Source: a virus
Virus record (IMG/VR): IMGVR_UViG_3300022214_000012
Location: 1-40,021 of that record
Reading direction: 5' to 3' (one strand)
Length of the DNA: 40,021 bases
Shown: positions 1 to 4,989 of the stretch, in pieces
How positions within the stretch are numbered: the first letter of the stretch is position 1
Layout of the letters: each line of letters opens with the position of its first letter
Notes under the pieces: generated by a model
Databases searched by the model: none
Seen by the model: only the letters and a program-made list of their open reading frames with translations
Told to the model about the DNA's origin: nothing
Translations under genes and position numbers: made by a program

Positions 1-198
1 TATTTAAACTTATGGGAGGGTGGGTATAACCACGAAGAAATTCCGACATTTACAAGAGAGCCGCAGACGATGGCATCTTTGCCCGGTAATTACACACATT
101 GTTGGCCGGTATACGATTTAGCAGCAATTCTTGCGGCAGTAGAGCTGGAGCGCGCTAACATACCAATTAAGGGGCGCGCTTCAGCGCGTCCCTCTTGA
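1..198 (+). CDS. Partial cassette gene (C-terminal end), unknown function
   Basis: Open from the window edge to a TGA at 196-198, giving at least 65 residues. The frame reads YLNLWEGGYNHEEIPTF near the edge and ends KGRASARPS. The last ~13 codons run through the attC stem (153-200), as is common for cassette genes that stop inside their recombination site. A Met at 70 would give a 42-residue protein, but the frame is open further upstream, so the true start probably lies outside the window. I do not recognise the family. Confidence 0.55.
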   Translation, partial: YLNLWEGGYNHEEIPTFTREPQTMASLPGNYTHCWPVYDLAAILAAVELERANIPIKGRASARPS

Positions 199-212
199 AT
201 GACGGGTTCGAC
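153..212 (+). other. attC site 1
   Basis: R'' CGCTAAC at 153-159 and R' GTTCGAC at 206-212 flank a 14-bp imperfect hairpin (166-179 with 184-200, loop TTCA). The only unpaired stem bases are T189, T193 and G197, all on the 3' arm. One-sided extrahelical bases are a hallmark of folded attC sites. The R' belongs to the next cassette, so the two boxes here need not match. Confidence 0.88.
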
Positions 213-233
213 CCCGATACTACGGAGAGCGAT

Positions 234-524
234 ATGAAGCGAAGAATAGTTTGCGCGGCAGTAGCGTACCCCAAAAGACCAGACATCATGCTGGTGGGGC
301 CACGACACTTTGACAAAGTGATGCACGATCAATACAGCCGATTTTTCACAAGAGGAACGGCGCTTGGCGAAGAGGAAAGCGTGCAAGGGTTTGTGGATCA
401 GCACGGTAAATTTCTGACGCGGGAAGAGGCTTGGGCTGTTGCGCAAGAAGCTGGGCAGATACTGCGCAGAGTTGGTGGCGACACTACCAATGGCGGGCGG
501 CTATTCAGTGAGAACCTGTACTGA
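234..524 (+). CDS. Cassette gene: small conserved phage-type protein ending LFSENLY
   Basis: 96 residues starting at ATG 234 after the ribosome site GGAGAGCGAT. The upstream in-frame TTG at 195 lies inside attC and is unlikely. The protein opens MKRRIVCAAVAYPKRPDIML, then has GPRHFDKVMHDQY, GFVDQHGKFLTREEAW and a C-terminal GGRLFSENLY. From memory this motif set recurs in small proteins of unrelated phages, but I know of no assigned function. TGA at 522-524 lies just before R'' at 528. It is the second cassette; box complementarity (GTTCGAC with GTCGAAC) shows that gene and attC travel together. Confidence 0.85.
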   Translation: MKRRIVCAAVAYPKRPDIMLVGPRHFDKVMHDQYSRFFTRGTALGEEESVQGFVDQHGKFLTREEAWAVAQEAGQILRRVGGDTTNGGRLFSENLY

Positions 525-527
525 GGT

Positions 528-608
528 GTCGAACATTGGAGGTAAGCGGATTGACGACTAGGAGCGAAGCGACGCAGGCGGCAAGTCCGCTTGACCGTAA
601 GGTTAGGC
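528..608 (+). other. attC site 2
   Basis: R'' GTCGAAC (528-534) and R' GTTAGGC (602-608). Stem GGTAAGCGGA (541-550) pairs with 586-596, leaving only G593 unpaired on the 3' arm. The long apical part (551-585) can fold further. R'' is the exact complement of this cassette's own R' at 206-212. Confidence 0.86.
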
Positions 609-624
609 TGGTTTTGAGGTGAAT

Positions 625-1119
625 ATGAAAGAAAAAGACTTAGATTATTTTCACGGGCATGGGCGCATTGAGTACAACACGCCGGGGTGGCTTTTTACTG
701 CGCTAGATCAAGAGTTTCACTTCACCGTGGACGGCGCGGCAAGCAATGAAAACGCAAAATGTAAGCGATTTTGGAGTATTGAGGATTGCGCCCTAGCAAA
801 GGACTGGACAGATGAAGTTGTTTTTTTGAACCCTCCATACGGGAAAGGCATTACCGGGTTATGGGCAAAAAAGGCGTACATGGAAAGCAAAAAAGGCGCT
901 TCCGTGGTGATGGTTGTTCCTGTTCGTGCAGATGCTAAATGGTGGCATGACTTCGCCATGAAAGGCGAGGTAAGACTGTTCAGAAACAGGTTGAATTTCG
1001 ACAACAACCACGGCGCAAAACATTACGCACCATTCGCAACGGCTGTGATTGTTTTTCGCCCTTACCAACACCGGATTGTCTCAATGCCGGAAGTCAGGGA
1101 GCTTGGGTTTGTGGCCTAA
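625..1119 (+). CDS. Phage N6-adenine DNA methyltransferase (Dam-like, PF05869 type)
   Basis: 164 residues from ATG 625, preceded by GAGGTG; an upstream GTG at 619 is less likely. It is expected to transfer a methyl group from S-adenosylmethionine to adenine N6 in DNA. The catalytic motif is visible as FLNPPYG at about residue 71, with an early TPGWLF segment and a late LFRNRLNFD segment typical of the phage Dam group. In a phage setting such enzymes usually protect DNA against host restriction or interfere with methylation signals. TAA at 1117-1119 forms part of R'' GCCTAAC. Function assignment is by family recall, not by search. Confidence 0.88.
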   Translation: MKEKDLDYFHGHGRIEYNTPGWLFTALDQEFHFTVDGAASNENAKCKRFWSIEDCALAKDWTDEVVFLNPPYGKGITGLWAKKAYMESKKGASVVMVVPVRADAKWWHDFAMKGEVRLFRNRLNFDNNHGAKHYAPFATAVIVFRPYQHRIVSMPEVRELGFVA

Positions 1120-1178
1120 CATATCAAATTGAGGCGCGGCGCGCTTTTGCGCCGTCGCTCTCGAATGCAGGGTTAGGC
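1114..1178 (+). other. attC site 3
   Basis: R'' GCCTAAC (1114-1120) and R' GTTAGGC (1172-1178). The stem 1127-1142 pairs with 1149-1166 around a short loop. T1155, T1159 and G1163 bulge from the 3' arm with the same 4-base spacing as in attC 1 and attC 5. Confidence 0.9.
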
Positions 1179-1206
1179 TGGTTTTTTAATTACGAAGAGG
1201 TGAATG

Positions 1207-1419
1207 ATGAAATTAATAGAGGAATTACGTAAGACTGCCGATTTGGCACATGCGGTAACAGGATGCAGCTTGCGAAATCATCCATGTACTTTGGCCGCGA
1301 ACGAAATAGAACAGTTGCGTGCAGCATTAGAGCTTTATGTTAATGCAGGCTTTGGAGAAAGCACGGACTTTTATAAACAGGGCGCTGCATACTATGCCGC
1401 TGTAGAAGCTTTGAAGTAG
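1207..1419 (+). CDS. Cassette gene: 70-residue protein of unknown function
   Basis: Starts at the second ATG of an ATGATG pair, with better spacing to AGAGGTG than the first at 1204. The protein MKLIEELRKTADLAHAVTG is mostly helical, with a mid segment NEIEQLRAALELYV resembling short phage proteins of the pattern I-x-x-LR-AALE. It has no signal peptide and no membrane segment. TAG at 1417-1419 is followed by R'' GCCTAAC at 1421. The leader (GTTAGGCTGG, T-rich stretch, GAGGTGAATGATG) is shared with the cassettes at 625 and 1787. Confidence 0.75.
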   Translation: MKLIEELRKTADLAHAVTGCSLRNHPCTLAANEIEQLRAALELYVNAGFGESTDFYKQGAAYYAAVEALK

Positions 1420-1420
1420 T

Positions 1421-1544
1421 GCCTAACATCAAGGTAACAGGCAGGCCGACTAAAACACTTAATACGGAGAAATGAACTATGCAAAACCAGAAACCTAAAT
1501 TCAAAACACTTATCGGCCTGTCCTTGTTGACCGTTGGGTTAGCC
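1421..1544 (+). other. attC site 4, long loop carrying the start of the next gene
   Basis: R'' GCCTAAC (1421-1427) and R' GTTAGCC (1538-1544). The stem 1433-1449 pairs with 1513-1532; T1521, T1524 and G1529 bulge from the 3' arm as in the other sites. The loop (1450-1512, 63 nt) contains a ribosome site GGAGA and the ATG at 1479 of the downstream lipoprotein gene. The next R'' (GGCTAAC, 1689) complements this R', so the assignment does not rest on the hairpin alone. Confidence 0.82.
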
Positions 1545-1694
1545 GGATGCGATCCAACAGTTGATGGGTGGCAGGTAATAGCAACGCAGAAATTTTGCGA
1601 ACAGCATGGCGGAATTGACCACATGTCTACTGTATACGGAGTTGTAGCTACATGCAGGGATGGAACTATTTACACTCCGAAACGAGGCGGCTAA
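1479..1694 (+). CDS. Small lipoprotein, start codon supplied by the upstream attC loop
   Basis: 71 residues. The N-terminus has basic residues (KPKFK), a hydrophobic stretch LIGLSLLTVG and the lipobox LAGC, so signal peptidase II processing and a lipid anchor are expected. The mature part is about 48 residues with two cysteines and no recognised domain. The recombination point G^TTAGCC falls within the codons for Val-Gly-Leu-Ala: the signal segment is encoded by the attC of the preceding cassette, while LAGC onward belongs to this cassette. The mature gene would thus have no start codon of its own. It could serve in surface modification or exclusion; that is inference. Confidence 0.8.
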   Translation: MQNQKPKFKTLIGLSLLTVGLAGCDPTVDGWQVIATQKFCEQHGGIDHMSTVYGVVATCRDGTIYTPKRGG

Positions 1695-1756
1695 CATCTA
1701 GCTTGAGGGGCTGGACGGGCTTTATCGGCCAGTCCCTCTCGAAGCGTGGGTTAGGC
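1689..1756 (+). other. attC site 5
   Basis: R'' GGCTAAC (1689-1695) and R' GTTAGGC (1750-1756). Stem 1701-1714 pairs with 1729-1745; T1733, T1737 and G1741 bulge on the 3' arm. R'' complements the R' at 1538-1544. Confidence 0.9.
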
Positions 1757-1786
1757 TAGATTTTGATAAATACTAAGAGGTGAATG

Positions 1787-2062
1787 ATGAATGCCAAAAC
1801 AATCGCGGAAGATAAAGAAAATTTTGCGTTAAACGCAGCAATTCAGTTACTGGTAAATCAAGAAACAAGAAAGTTGCGAGAAGAAAACTTCCAACAAATG
1901 ATTCTAATAGAGCAAATGATGTCAGCATTGTGTCGTGCTCCGAAATATCACAAGGATGTTTGCGATAATCGCGATAGAAAATTCATCCGGGAAACTTTCG
2001 ATAAAGTAAAGAAGAGCAATGTTTGGCGTGAACATGTAAAGGGTTTAGTCGGCGATGCCTAA
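1787..2062 (+). CDS. Cassette gene: 91-residue helical protein of unknown function
   Basis: Start chosen at the second ATG of ATGATG, 6 nt from GAGGTGA. MNAKTIAEDKENFALNAAIQ is followed by a charged helical stretch (ETRKLREENFQQMILIEQMM), probably a coiled coil, and a basic tail. The two Cys residues are far apart. TAA at 2060-2062 is within R'' GCCTAAC. The cassette leader matches those at 625 and 1207. No family recognised. Confidence 0.75.
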   Translation: MNAKTIAEDKENFALNAAIQLLVNQETRKLREENFQQMILIEQMMSALCRAPKYHKDVCDNRDRKFIRETFDKVKKSNVWREHVKGLVGDA

Positions 2063-2143
2063 CATGAAATTAAGCGGGCGCGAGGAGAAACCATGATCGA
2101 AGAAACCACGCTGGCCGCGCTCCGCTTGAATGTAGAGTTAGCC
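2057..2143 (+). other. attC site 6, loop carrying the start of the next gene
   Basis: R'' GCCTAAC (2057-2063) and R' GTTAGCC (2137-2143). Stem 2069-2082 pairs with 2116-2131; T2121 and G2128 are the only unpaired bases, on the 3' arm. The loop (2083-2115) holds AGGAG at 2083 and ATG 2093 of the Lar-like gene. Confidence 0.87.
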
Positions 2144-2350
2144 GCCTGCCCTTGCGGAAAGACCCCGACAGATGTTGATATTTATGACGCATGCCAGGGT
2201 GGAAAATGGGCGAACGTGCAGCCGAATTGTTGCGGTGAATGGATGATCGAGTTTCGCACCAATTACGAGGCATTGGATTCTGTTGAATGTAAGCGACTGG
2301 CAATCGAGGCATGGAATAGTGCGCCGAGGGCGGCTAACGAACAGAAATAA
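2093..2350 (+). CDS. Lar-like restriction alleviation zinc-ribbon protein, fused in frame to attC-encoded start
   Basis: 85 residues. CPCG near residue 18, a later NCCGEW pair and the closing AIEAWNSAPR match the layout of Lar-type proteins (Cys pair, Cys pair, A-x-x-WN-x-R), which modulate type I restriction. The start codon and ribosome site lie in the loop of the upstream attC. Residues 1-15 (MIEETTLAALRLNVE) come from that attC, and LAACPCG onward from the cassette itself beginning TTAGCC. There is no in-frame ATG in the cassette before the Cys motifs, so expression depends on the neighbour. TAA at 2348 lies inside the next attC. Confidence 0.78.
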   Translation: MIEETTLAALRLNVELAACPCGKTPTDVDIYDACQGGKWANVQPNCCGEWMIEFRTNYEALDSVECKRLAIEAWNSAPRAANEQK

Positions 2351-2396
2351 CCGGCTCCGCGCTTTTGCGGAGTCCGGGTTGATTGACGGGTTGTGC
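2332..2396 (+). other. attC site 7
   Basis: R'' GGCTAAC (2332-2338) and R' GTTGTGC (2390-2396). Stem 2347-2360 pairs with 2367-2383; T2373, G2377 and G2381 bulge. A second GTT (GTTGATT at 2378) was excluded because it forms the L' arm. R'' complements the R' at 2137. Confidence 0.88.
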
Positions 2397-2420
2397 GTCA
2401 ATCTTTCAACGGAGAACGAT

Positions 2421-2630
2421 ATGCAACCAAAACTAACGAAGCTGTGGATAGGGCAACAAGGGGATGCGGTAACTGGCAAGCAAACCATACGGGCCGATTT
2501 TAGTAATGACCGACACTACGAAGTGGTGATAAGCCATCCAGCAAACGCAGAGCAGGTTGCGCGTGCATTACTACAAATGTCGAGCATGATACGGCTAGAC
2601 CCGCTCTTGACGCACAACATATCAAGCTAA
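2421..2630 (+). CDS. Cassette gene: 69-residue protein of unknown function
   Basis: ATG 2421 follows GGAGAACGAT, the same leader type as the cassette at 234. The protein MQPKLTKLWIGQQGDAVTG continues with a beta-like segment and a helix ANAEQVARALLQM, and ends in THNISS. The last residues are encoded within R'' GCACAAC and the attC arm, with the stop at 2628-2630 inside attC. No signal peptide. Family not recognised. Confidence 0.72.
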   Translation: MQPKLTKLWIGQQGDAVTGKQTIRADFSNDRHYEVVISHPANAEQVARALLQMSSMIRLDPLLTHNISS

Positions 2631-2675
2631 GGGGTCGCACGATTTTGTGCGATCCGCTTGAGCGCAGGGTTGGGC
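2612..2675 (+). other. attC site 8
   Basis: R'' GCACAAC (2612-2618) and R' GTTGGGC (2669-2675). Stem 2626-2640 pairs with 2647-2663, with T2653 and G2660 bulged and one G/G mismatch. R'' exactly complements this cassette's R' GTTGTGC, an unusual box kept matched within one cassette. Confidence 0.88.
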
Positions 2676-2698
2676 AACATGACTAGAGAGGAAAGACA

Positions 2699-3073
2699 AT
2701 GGAACAACTGATACTGCATCTGTTTGGCGACTACATCACGCAAACAGACTGGATGGCGACGAATAAGACGAAGCGCACGACAATAGCTGTGCTGCACGCG
2801 GCTGTGTATTCACTGCCTTTTTTGCTGCTCTGGCCTTCGCTGACGGCGCTGGCGGTGATTTTCGCAACACATGCTGTTATTGACCGCTACAGGCTGGCGC
2901 GTTTCGTGGTATTTGCAAAAAACTGGACAACGCAGCCGGGTTTGCAATGGGCAGACTGTAACGCCACAGGCTACCACAAGGACACTCCGGCATGGCTTGC
3001 GGTTTGGTTGCTGATCGTGGCAGACAACGCGATGCATCTGGCAATTAACTACGCGGCGCTGCGGTGGCTCTGA
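2699..3073 (+). CDS. DUF3307-like membrane protein
   Basis: 124 residues from ATG 2699 (GAGGAAAGACA upstream). It begins with HLFGDYITQTDWMATNKTKR, then two hydrophobic segments around residues 30-62, HAVIDRYRLARF, a soluble middle, and a C-terminal hydrophobic helix. The D-Y-x-x-Q-x-D-x-M start and H-x-x-I-D-R-Y-R motif are characteristic of DUF3307 proteins, frequent on phages and without an established biochemical role. TGA 3071-3073 precedes R'' GCCCAAC (3078), which complements the R' at 2669. Confidence 0.85.
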   Translation: MEQLILHLFGDYITQTDWMATNKTKRTTIAVLHAAVYSLPFLLLWPSLTALAVIFATHAVIDRYRLARFVVFAKNWTTQPGLQWADCNATGYHKDTPAWLAVWLLIVADNAMHLAINYAALRWL

Positions 3074-3077
3074 TGGT

Positions 3078-3135
3078 GCCCAACATCAACATAACCGGCG
3101 GCTGAAAGCCGTCCGCGTTGATGGCAGTGTTAGAG
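3078..3135 (+). other. attC site 9
   Basis: R'' GCCCAAC (3078-3084) and R' GTTAGAG (3129-3135). Stem 3091-3102 pairs with 3108-3122, loop TGAAA; T3112, C3116 and G3120 bulge from the 3' arm at the canonical spacing. Confidence 0.88.
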
Positions 3136-3159
3136 CGCGGTTTACTAAGGAGAAGAATC

Positions 3160-3411
3160 ATGGAAAGAAACAAAATAATAGAACTGGCGCAAAAGAACGG
3201 CGCGACAATTTGGGCTGGCAAATCCCCTGGAACAATCATATATGAAGGAACCGGAGGGATTACTTTTGAGGTGTTGGAGCGAACAGTAAAAGAGGCTGTT
3301 GCGGCAGAACTCAATACTTGCGTGATGATATGCGACGACATTGCAAGAAACGGGAAGGGCGGCGCTCCAACTTGTGTCCGTGCATTGCGCGAGCGCTCTA
3401 ACATGATATAG
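3160..3411 (+). CDS. Cassette gene: 83-residue protein ending inside the core's terminal repeat
   Basis: ATG 3160 after AAGGAGAAGA. MERNKIIELAQKNGATIWAG continues with a compact alpha/beta-looking sequence; Cys at CVMICDD and PTCVRALRER. I do not recognise it. The reading frame crosses R'' GCTCTAAC (3395-3402) and stops with TAG at 3409-3411, six bases into the terminal hairpin (…SNMI). The final two codons are therefore supplied by the inverted repeat of the phage core. GCGCTCTAAC at the end complements GTTAGAGCGC at the start (3129-3138) over 10 bases. Confidence 0.75.
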   Translation: MERNKIIELAQKNGATIWAGKSPGTIIYEGTGGITFEVLERTVKEAVAAELNTCVMICDDIARNGKGGAPTCVRALRERSNMI

Positions 3412-3473
3412 GCGACAAGACTTTTCGTTACCAGTGTCGCCTATATCGTGAAGTAATTCGTAAGCTGTTGATT
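3396..3473 (+). repeat. Left terminal inverted repeat of the phage core, attC-linked hairpin
   Basis: R''-like CTCTAAC (3396-3402), AT, then a perfect 13-bp hairpin: GATATAGGCGACA (3405-3417) with TGTCGCCTATATC (3435-3447), loop 17 nt. A 19-nt spacer and GTTGATT (3467-3473) follow. The same 78-nt layout occurs in reverse orientation at 39843-39920. Segment 3400-3429 is the exact reverse complement of 39887-39916. Unlike attC 1-9 the stem is perfect and has no bulged G, so it is not an ordinary attC. There is no T-run, so it is not an intrinsic terminator. Confidence 0.85.
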
Positions 3474-3704
3474 TTATTAAGTGCGAAATTTATAGCGCAA
3501 CCTAAAAAATAACGGATGGAAGTTAATGTATAACTTTAACTTGCGTATTTTTTTGGTGTAGTGGTAGTATGTGAACTTAGGTATTCGTAACTGAAAACCT
3601 GTTGGCAGATCATTCTGGTAGCTCCAGATAGATTGGGGGTGGTTCCAGACCACCATCCCCAGCCGACTTTAATAAAAAAGGTCTTTGCTTGCTGGAGAGT
3701 GCGA
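3474..3704 (+). other. Leader region of the core: possible promoter and hairpin
   Basis: No gene. A weak promoter candidate is TTGCGT (3541-3546), 18-bp spacer, TAGTAT (3565-3570). A hairpin at 3633-3662 has GGTGGT pairing ACCACC around TCCAG and an outer GGG/CCC after a 3-nt bulge. It sits shortly before the first core gene and may be a leader structure. D-arm-like and T-arm-like stretches are present but do not make a tRNA. Confidence 0.3.
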
Positions 3705-4196
3705 ATGATTACCATATCACGCCTTAAAGAATTGCTTTTCTATGATACTGATAGCGGATTATTTACGCGCTTAGTATCTGTTAATCATAACGCAAGGGTT
3801 GGTATGCGTCCAGGCGAAATTACTCAAGATGGCTATCTAAGAATATTGATAGACGGAAGGAAATATCTCGCGCACCGATTGGCATGGTTTTATGTTTATG
3901 GCTGCTGGCCTGAAAAACAAATAGATCATATTGATCGAAATAAACTTAACAACAGAATAAATAATTTGCGAGACGTTTCTCAAAGCATAAACCAACACAA
4001 TAGGACTGCTGCCAGAAAAGACAATAAGTCAACTGGTCTTCTTGGAGCTTATTTTGCAAAAAGAACAGGAAAATATCAAGCACTTATAACTGTAAATGGA
4101 AAGCTTAAAGGAATTGGAAGATACAATTCTGCTGAAGATGCTCACAAAGCATATTTGGATGCAAAAAAAGAATTGCATTCTCCAATACTCATTTAG
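3705..4196 (+). CDS. HNH endonuclease with C-terminal AP2-type DNA-binding domain
   Basis: 163 residues from ATG 3705 with GGAGAG upstream; the in-frame start at 3633 lies in the leader hairpin and is rejected. Middle part: AHRLAWFYVYGCWP, then IDHIDRNKLNNRINNLR, the HNH core of phage HNH-AP2 proteins (about residues 58-92). Residues about 105-155 (GLLGAYFAKRTGKYQALI, SAEDAHKAY) form the AP2-like domain that contacts DNA. Such genes are usually selfish, free-standing homing endonucleases. It is the first gene of the core, well spaced from the replication genes. Confidence 0.9.
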   Translation: MITISRLKELLFYDTDSGLFTRLVSVNHNARVGMRPGEITQDGYLRILIDGRKYLAHRLAWFYVYGCWPEKQIDHIDRNKLNNRINNLRDVSQSINQHNRTAARKDNKSTGLLGAYFAKRTGKYQALITVNGKLKGIGRYNSAEDAHKAYLDAKKELHSPILI

Positions 4197-4216
4197 TTTG
4201 TTTAAGGGAGCGTCAA

Positions 4217-4270
4217 ATGAAATCATCATTAAATCCTGCATTCCGTAAAACCAAAAAGGCGTTAGCATAA
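4217..4270 (+). CDS. 17-residue basic mini-protein (MKSSLNPAFRKTKKALA), coupled to the next gene
   Basis: ATG 4217 has a good ribosome site (AAGGGAG, 7-8 nt away). TAA at 4268-4270 overlaps the ATG of the DUF1376 gene in a TAATG junction. Five of 17 residues are basic. It may be a translational-coupling leader or a true microprotein. Similar Lys-rich mini-genes with the same overlap style occur at 14880 and 37408. Confidence 0.5.
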   Translation: MKSSLNPAFRKTKKALA

Positions 4271-4989
4271 TGCACTTTTATGAGTTCAATATTGGCGATT
4301 ATGCCAAGAAAACTCAGCATCTAACAAATGAGGAAGATTTAGCATATCGGCGTTTGTTAGATTTGTATTATGACTCAGAAAACCCAGTGCTAACCAGTGG
4401 GTTATCGACCCTTTCCCGCAGGTTGAGAGTTAGTGAAACAGCGCTTAAAAATGTTCTTGATGAGTTCTTTCCTAATGGAAAAAACAAACATGCGGATGAA
4501 AAAATAGCTGAGTATCATGCCTATCTCTTAAAGCAATCAGAAAACGGAAAAAAGGGAGGAAGGCCAAAAAATCAACAGGTTACTATTACATCTGAAAAAG
4601 TAACTAAACCCACCGATAACCAACCGTTAAGCCAGAGTAACCCAGTGCCAAGCCAAACACTAACCACTAAACCACTAACCACTAACCAAGTAAAAACATC
4701 TTGCACCGCTTTCGCGTTGCCTGACTGGATTGATAAAGGCCATTGGGATTTGTGGATGAAAACCCGTAAAGGTAAAAAAATGATTCCTGAACAAATGCAG
4801 TCTCAGGTTAAAAAACTAGAAAAATGGAAACATGAAGGTTTTGATTATCAAGGTGCATTATTTAACGCAGCAAGCAATGGGTACACAGGATTATTTTTGC
4901 CTGACACAAAAAAATCATCAAATGCAAAAACGCCAGCACAAGATAACTTTTCACAACGGAATTACGGATCAGGAGTACAAGACCTATGA
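4270..4989 (+). CDS. DUF1376 replication initiator-like protein with DnaT-like C-terminus
   Basis: 239 residues. The N-terminal ~85 residues (FNIGDYAKKTQHLTNEEDLA, YRRLLDLYYDSE, TLSRRLRV) are the DUF1376 module found in phage replication-initiation proteins. A Thr/Asn/Gln-rich linker follows at about 110-150, then a C-terminal block LPDWIDKGHWDLWMKTRKGKK with EKWKHEGFDYQGALFNAASN, similar to DnaT-type C-terminal domains. It probably binds the origin and helps recruit helicase with the ATPase that overlaps its stop codon (ATGA). Origin not located. Confidence 0.85.
   Translation: MHFYEFNIGDYAKKTQHLTNEEDLAYRRLLDLYYDSENPVLTSGLSTLSRRLRVSETALKNVLDEFFPNGKNKHADEKIAEYHAYLLKQSENGKKGGRPKNQQVTITSEKVTKPTDNQPLSQSNPVPSQTLTTKPLTTNQVKTSCTAFALPDWIDKGHWDLWMKTRKGKKMIPEQMQSQVKKLEKWKHEGFDYQGALFNAASNGYTGLFLPDTKKSSNAKTPAQDNFSQRNYGSGVQDL

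Larger units (their letters stand above)
1..3473 (+). mobile_element. Integron-type gene cassette array without integrase (CALIN-like), ten cassettes
   Basis: Ten short cassettes in one orientation, each one gene plus one attC. Recombination points (G^TT of R') lie at 206/207, 602/603, 1172/1173, 1538/1539, 1750/1751, 2137/2138, 2390/2391, 2669/2670, 3129/3130 and possibly 3467/3468. For the nine complete cassettes the R'' at the end is the reverse complement of the R' at the start, for example TTCGAC start with GTCGAAC end, and TTGTGC start with GCACAAC end. That is the signature of cassettes that were once circles. No intI gene or attI is visible, so the term for such arrays, CALIN, fits. 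The array continues off the left edge. It directly abuts the phage core through the left terminal repeat. Confidence 0.88.

Noticed and set aside
2378-2384. GTTGATT as R' of attC 7
   Set aside because: It forms the L' arm of the stem including the bulged G; the GTTGTGC at 2390 has the matching R'' at 2612.
3405-3447. Terminal hairpins as bidirectional intrinsic terminators
   Set aside because: Stems are strong but no T-run follows on either strand, and the conservation extends well beyond the stem on one side only.
3396-3473. dif-like XerCD site in the terminal repeat
   Set aside because: No 28-bp XerC/XerD arm pattern or TTATG-type half-site could be aligned; left as a possibility only.
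3553-3662. D-arm-like and T-arm-like stretches suggesting a tRNA in the core leader
   Set aside because: No acceptor stem pairing, no anticodon arm, T-loop TTCCAGA lacks the TTCRANY pattern, and spacing is far too long.
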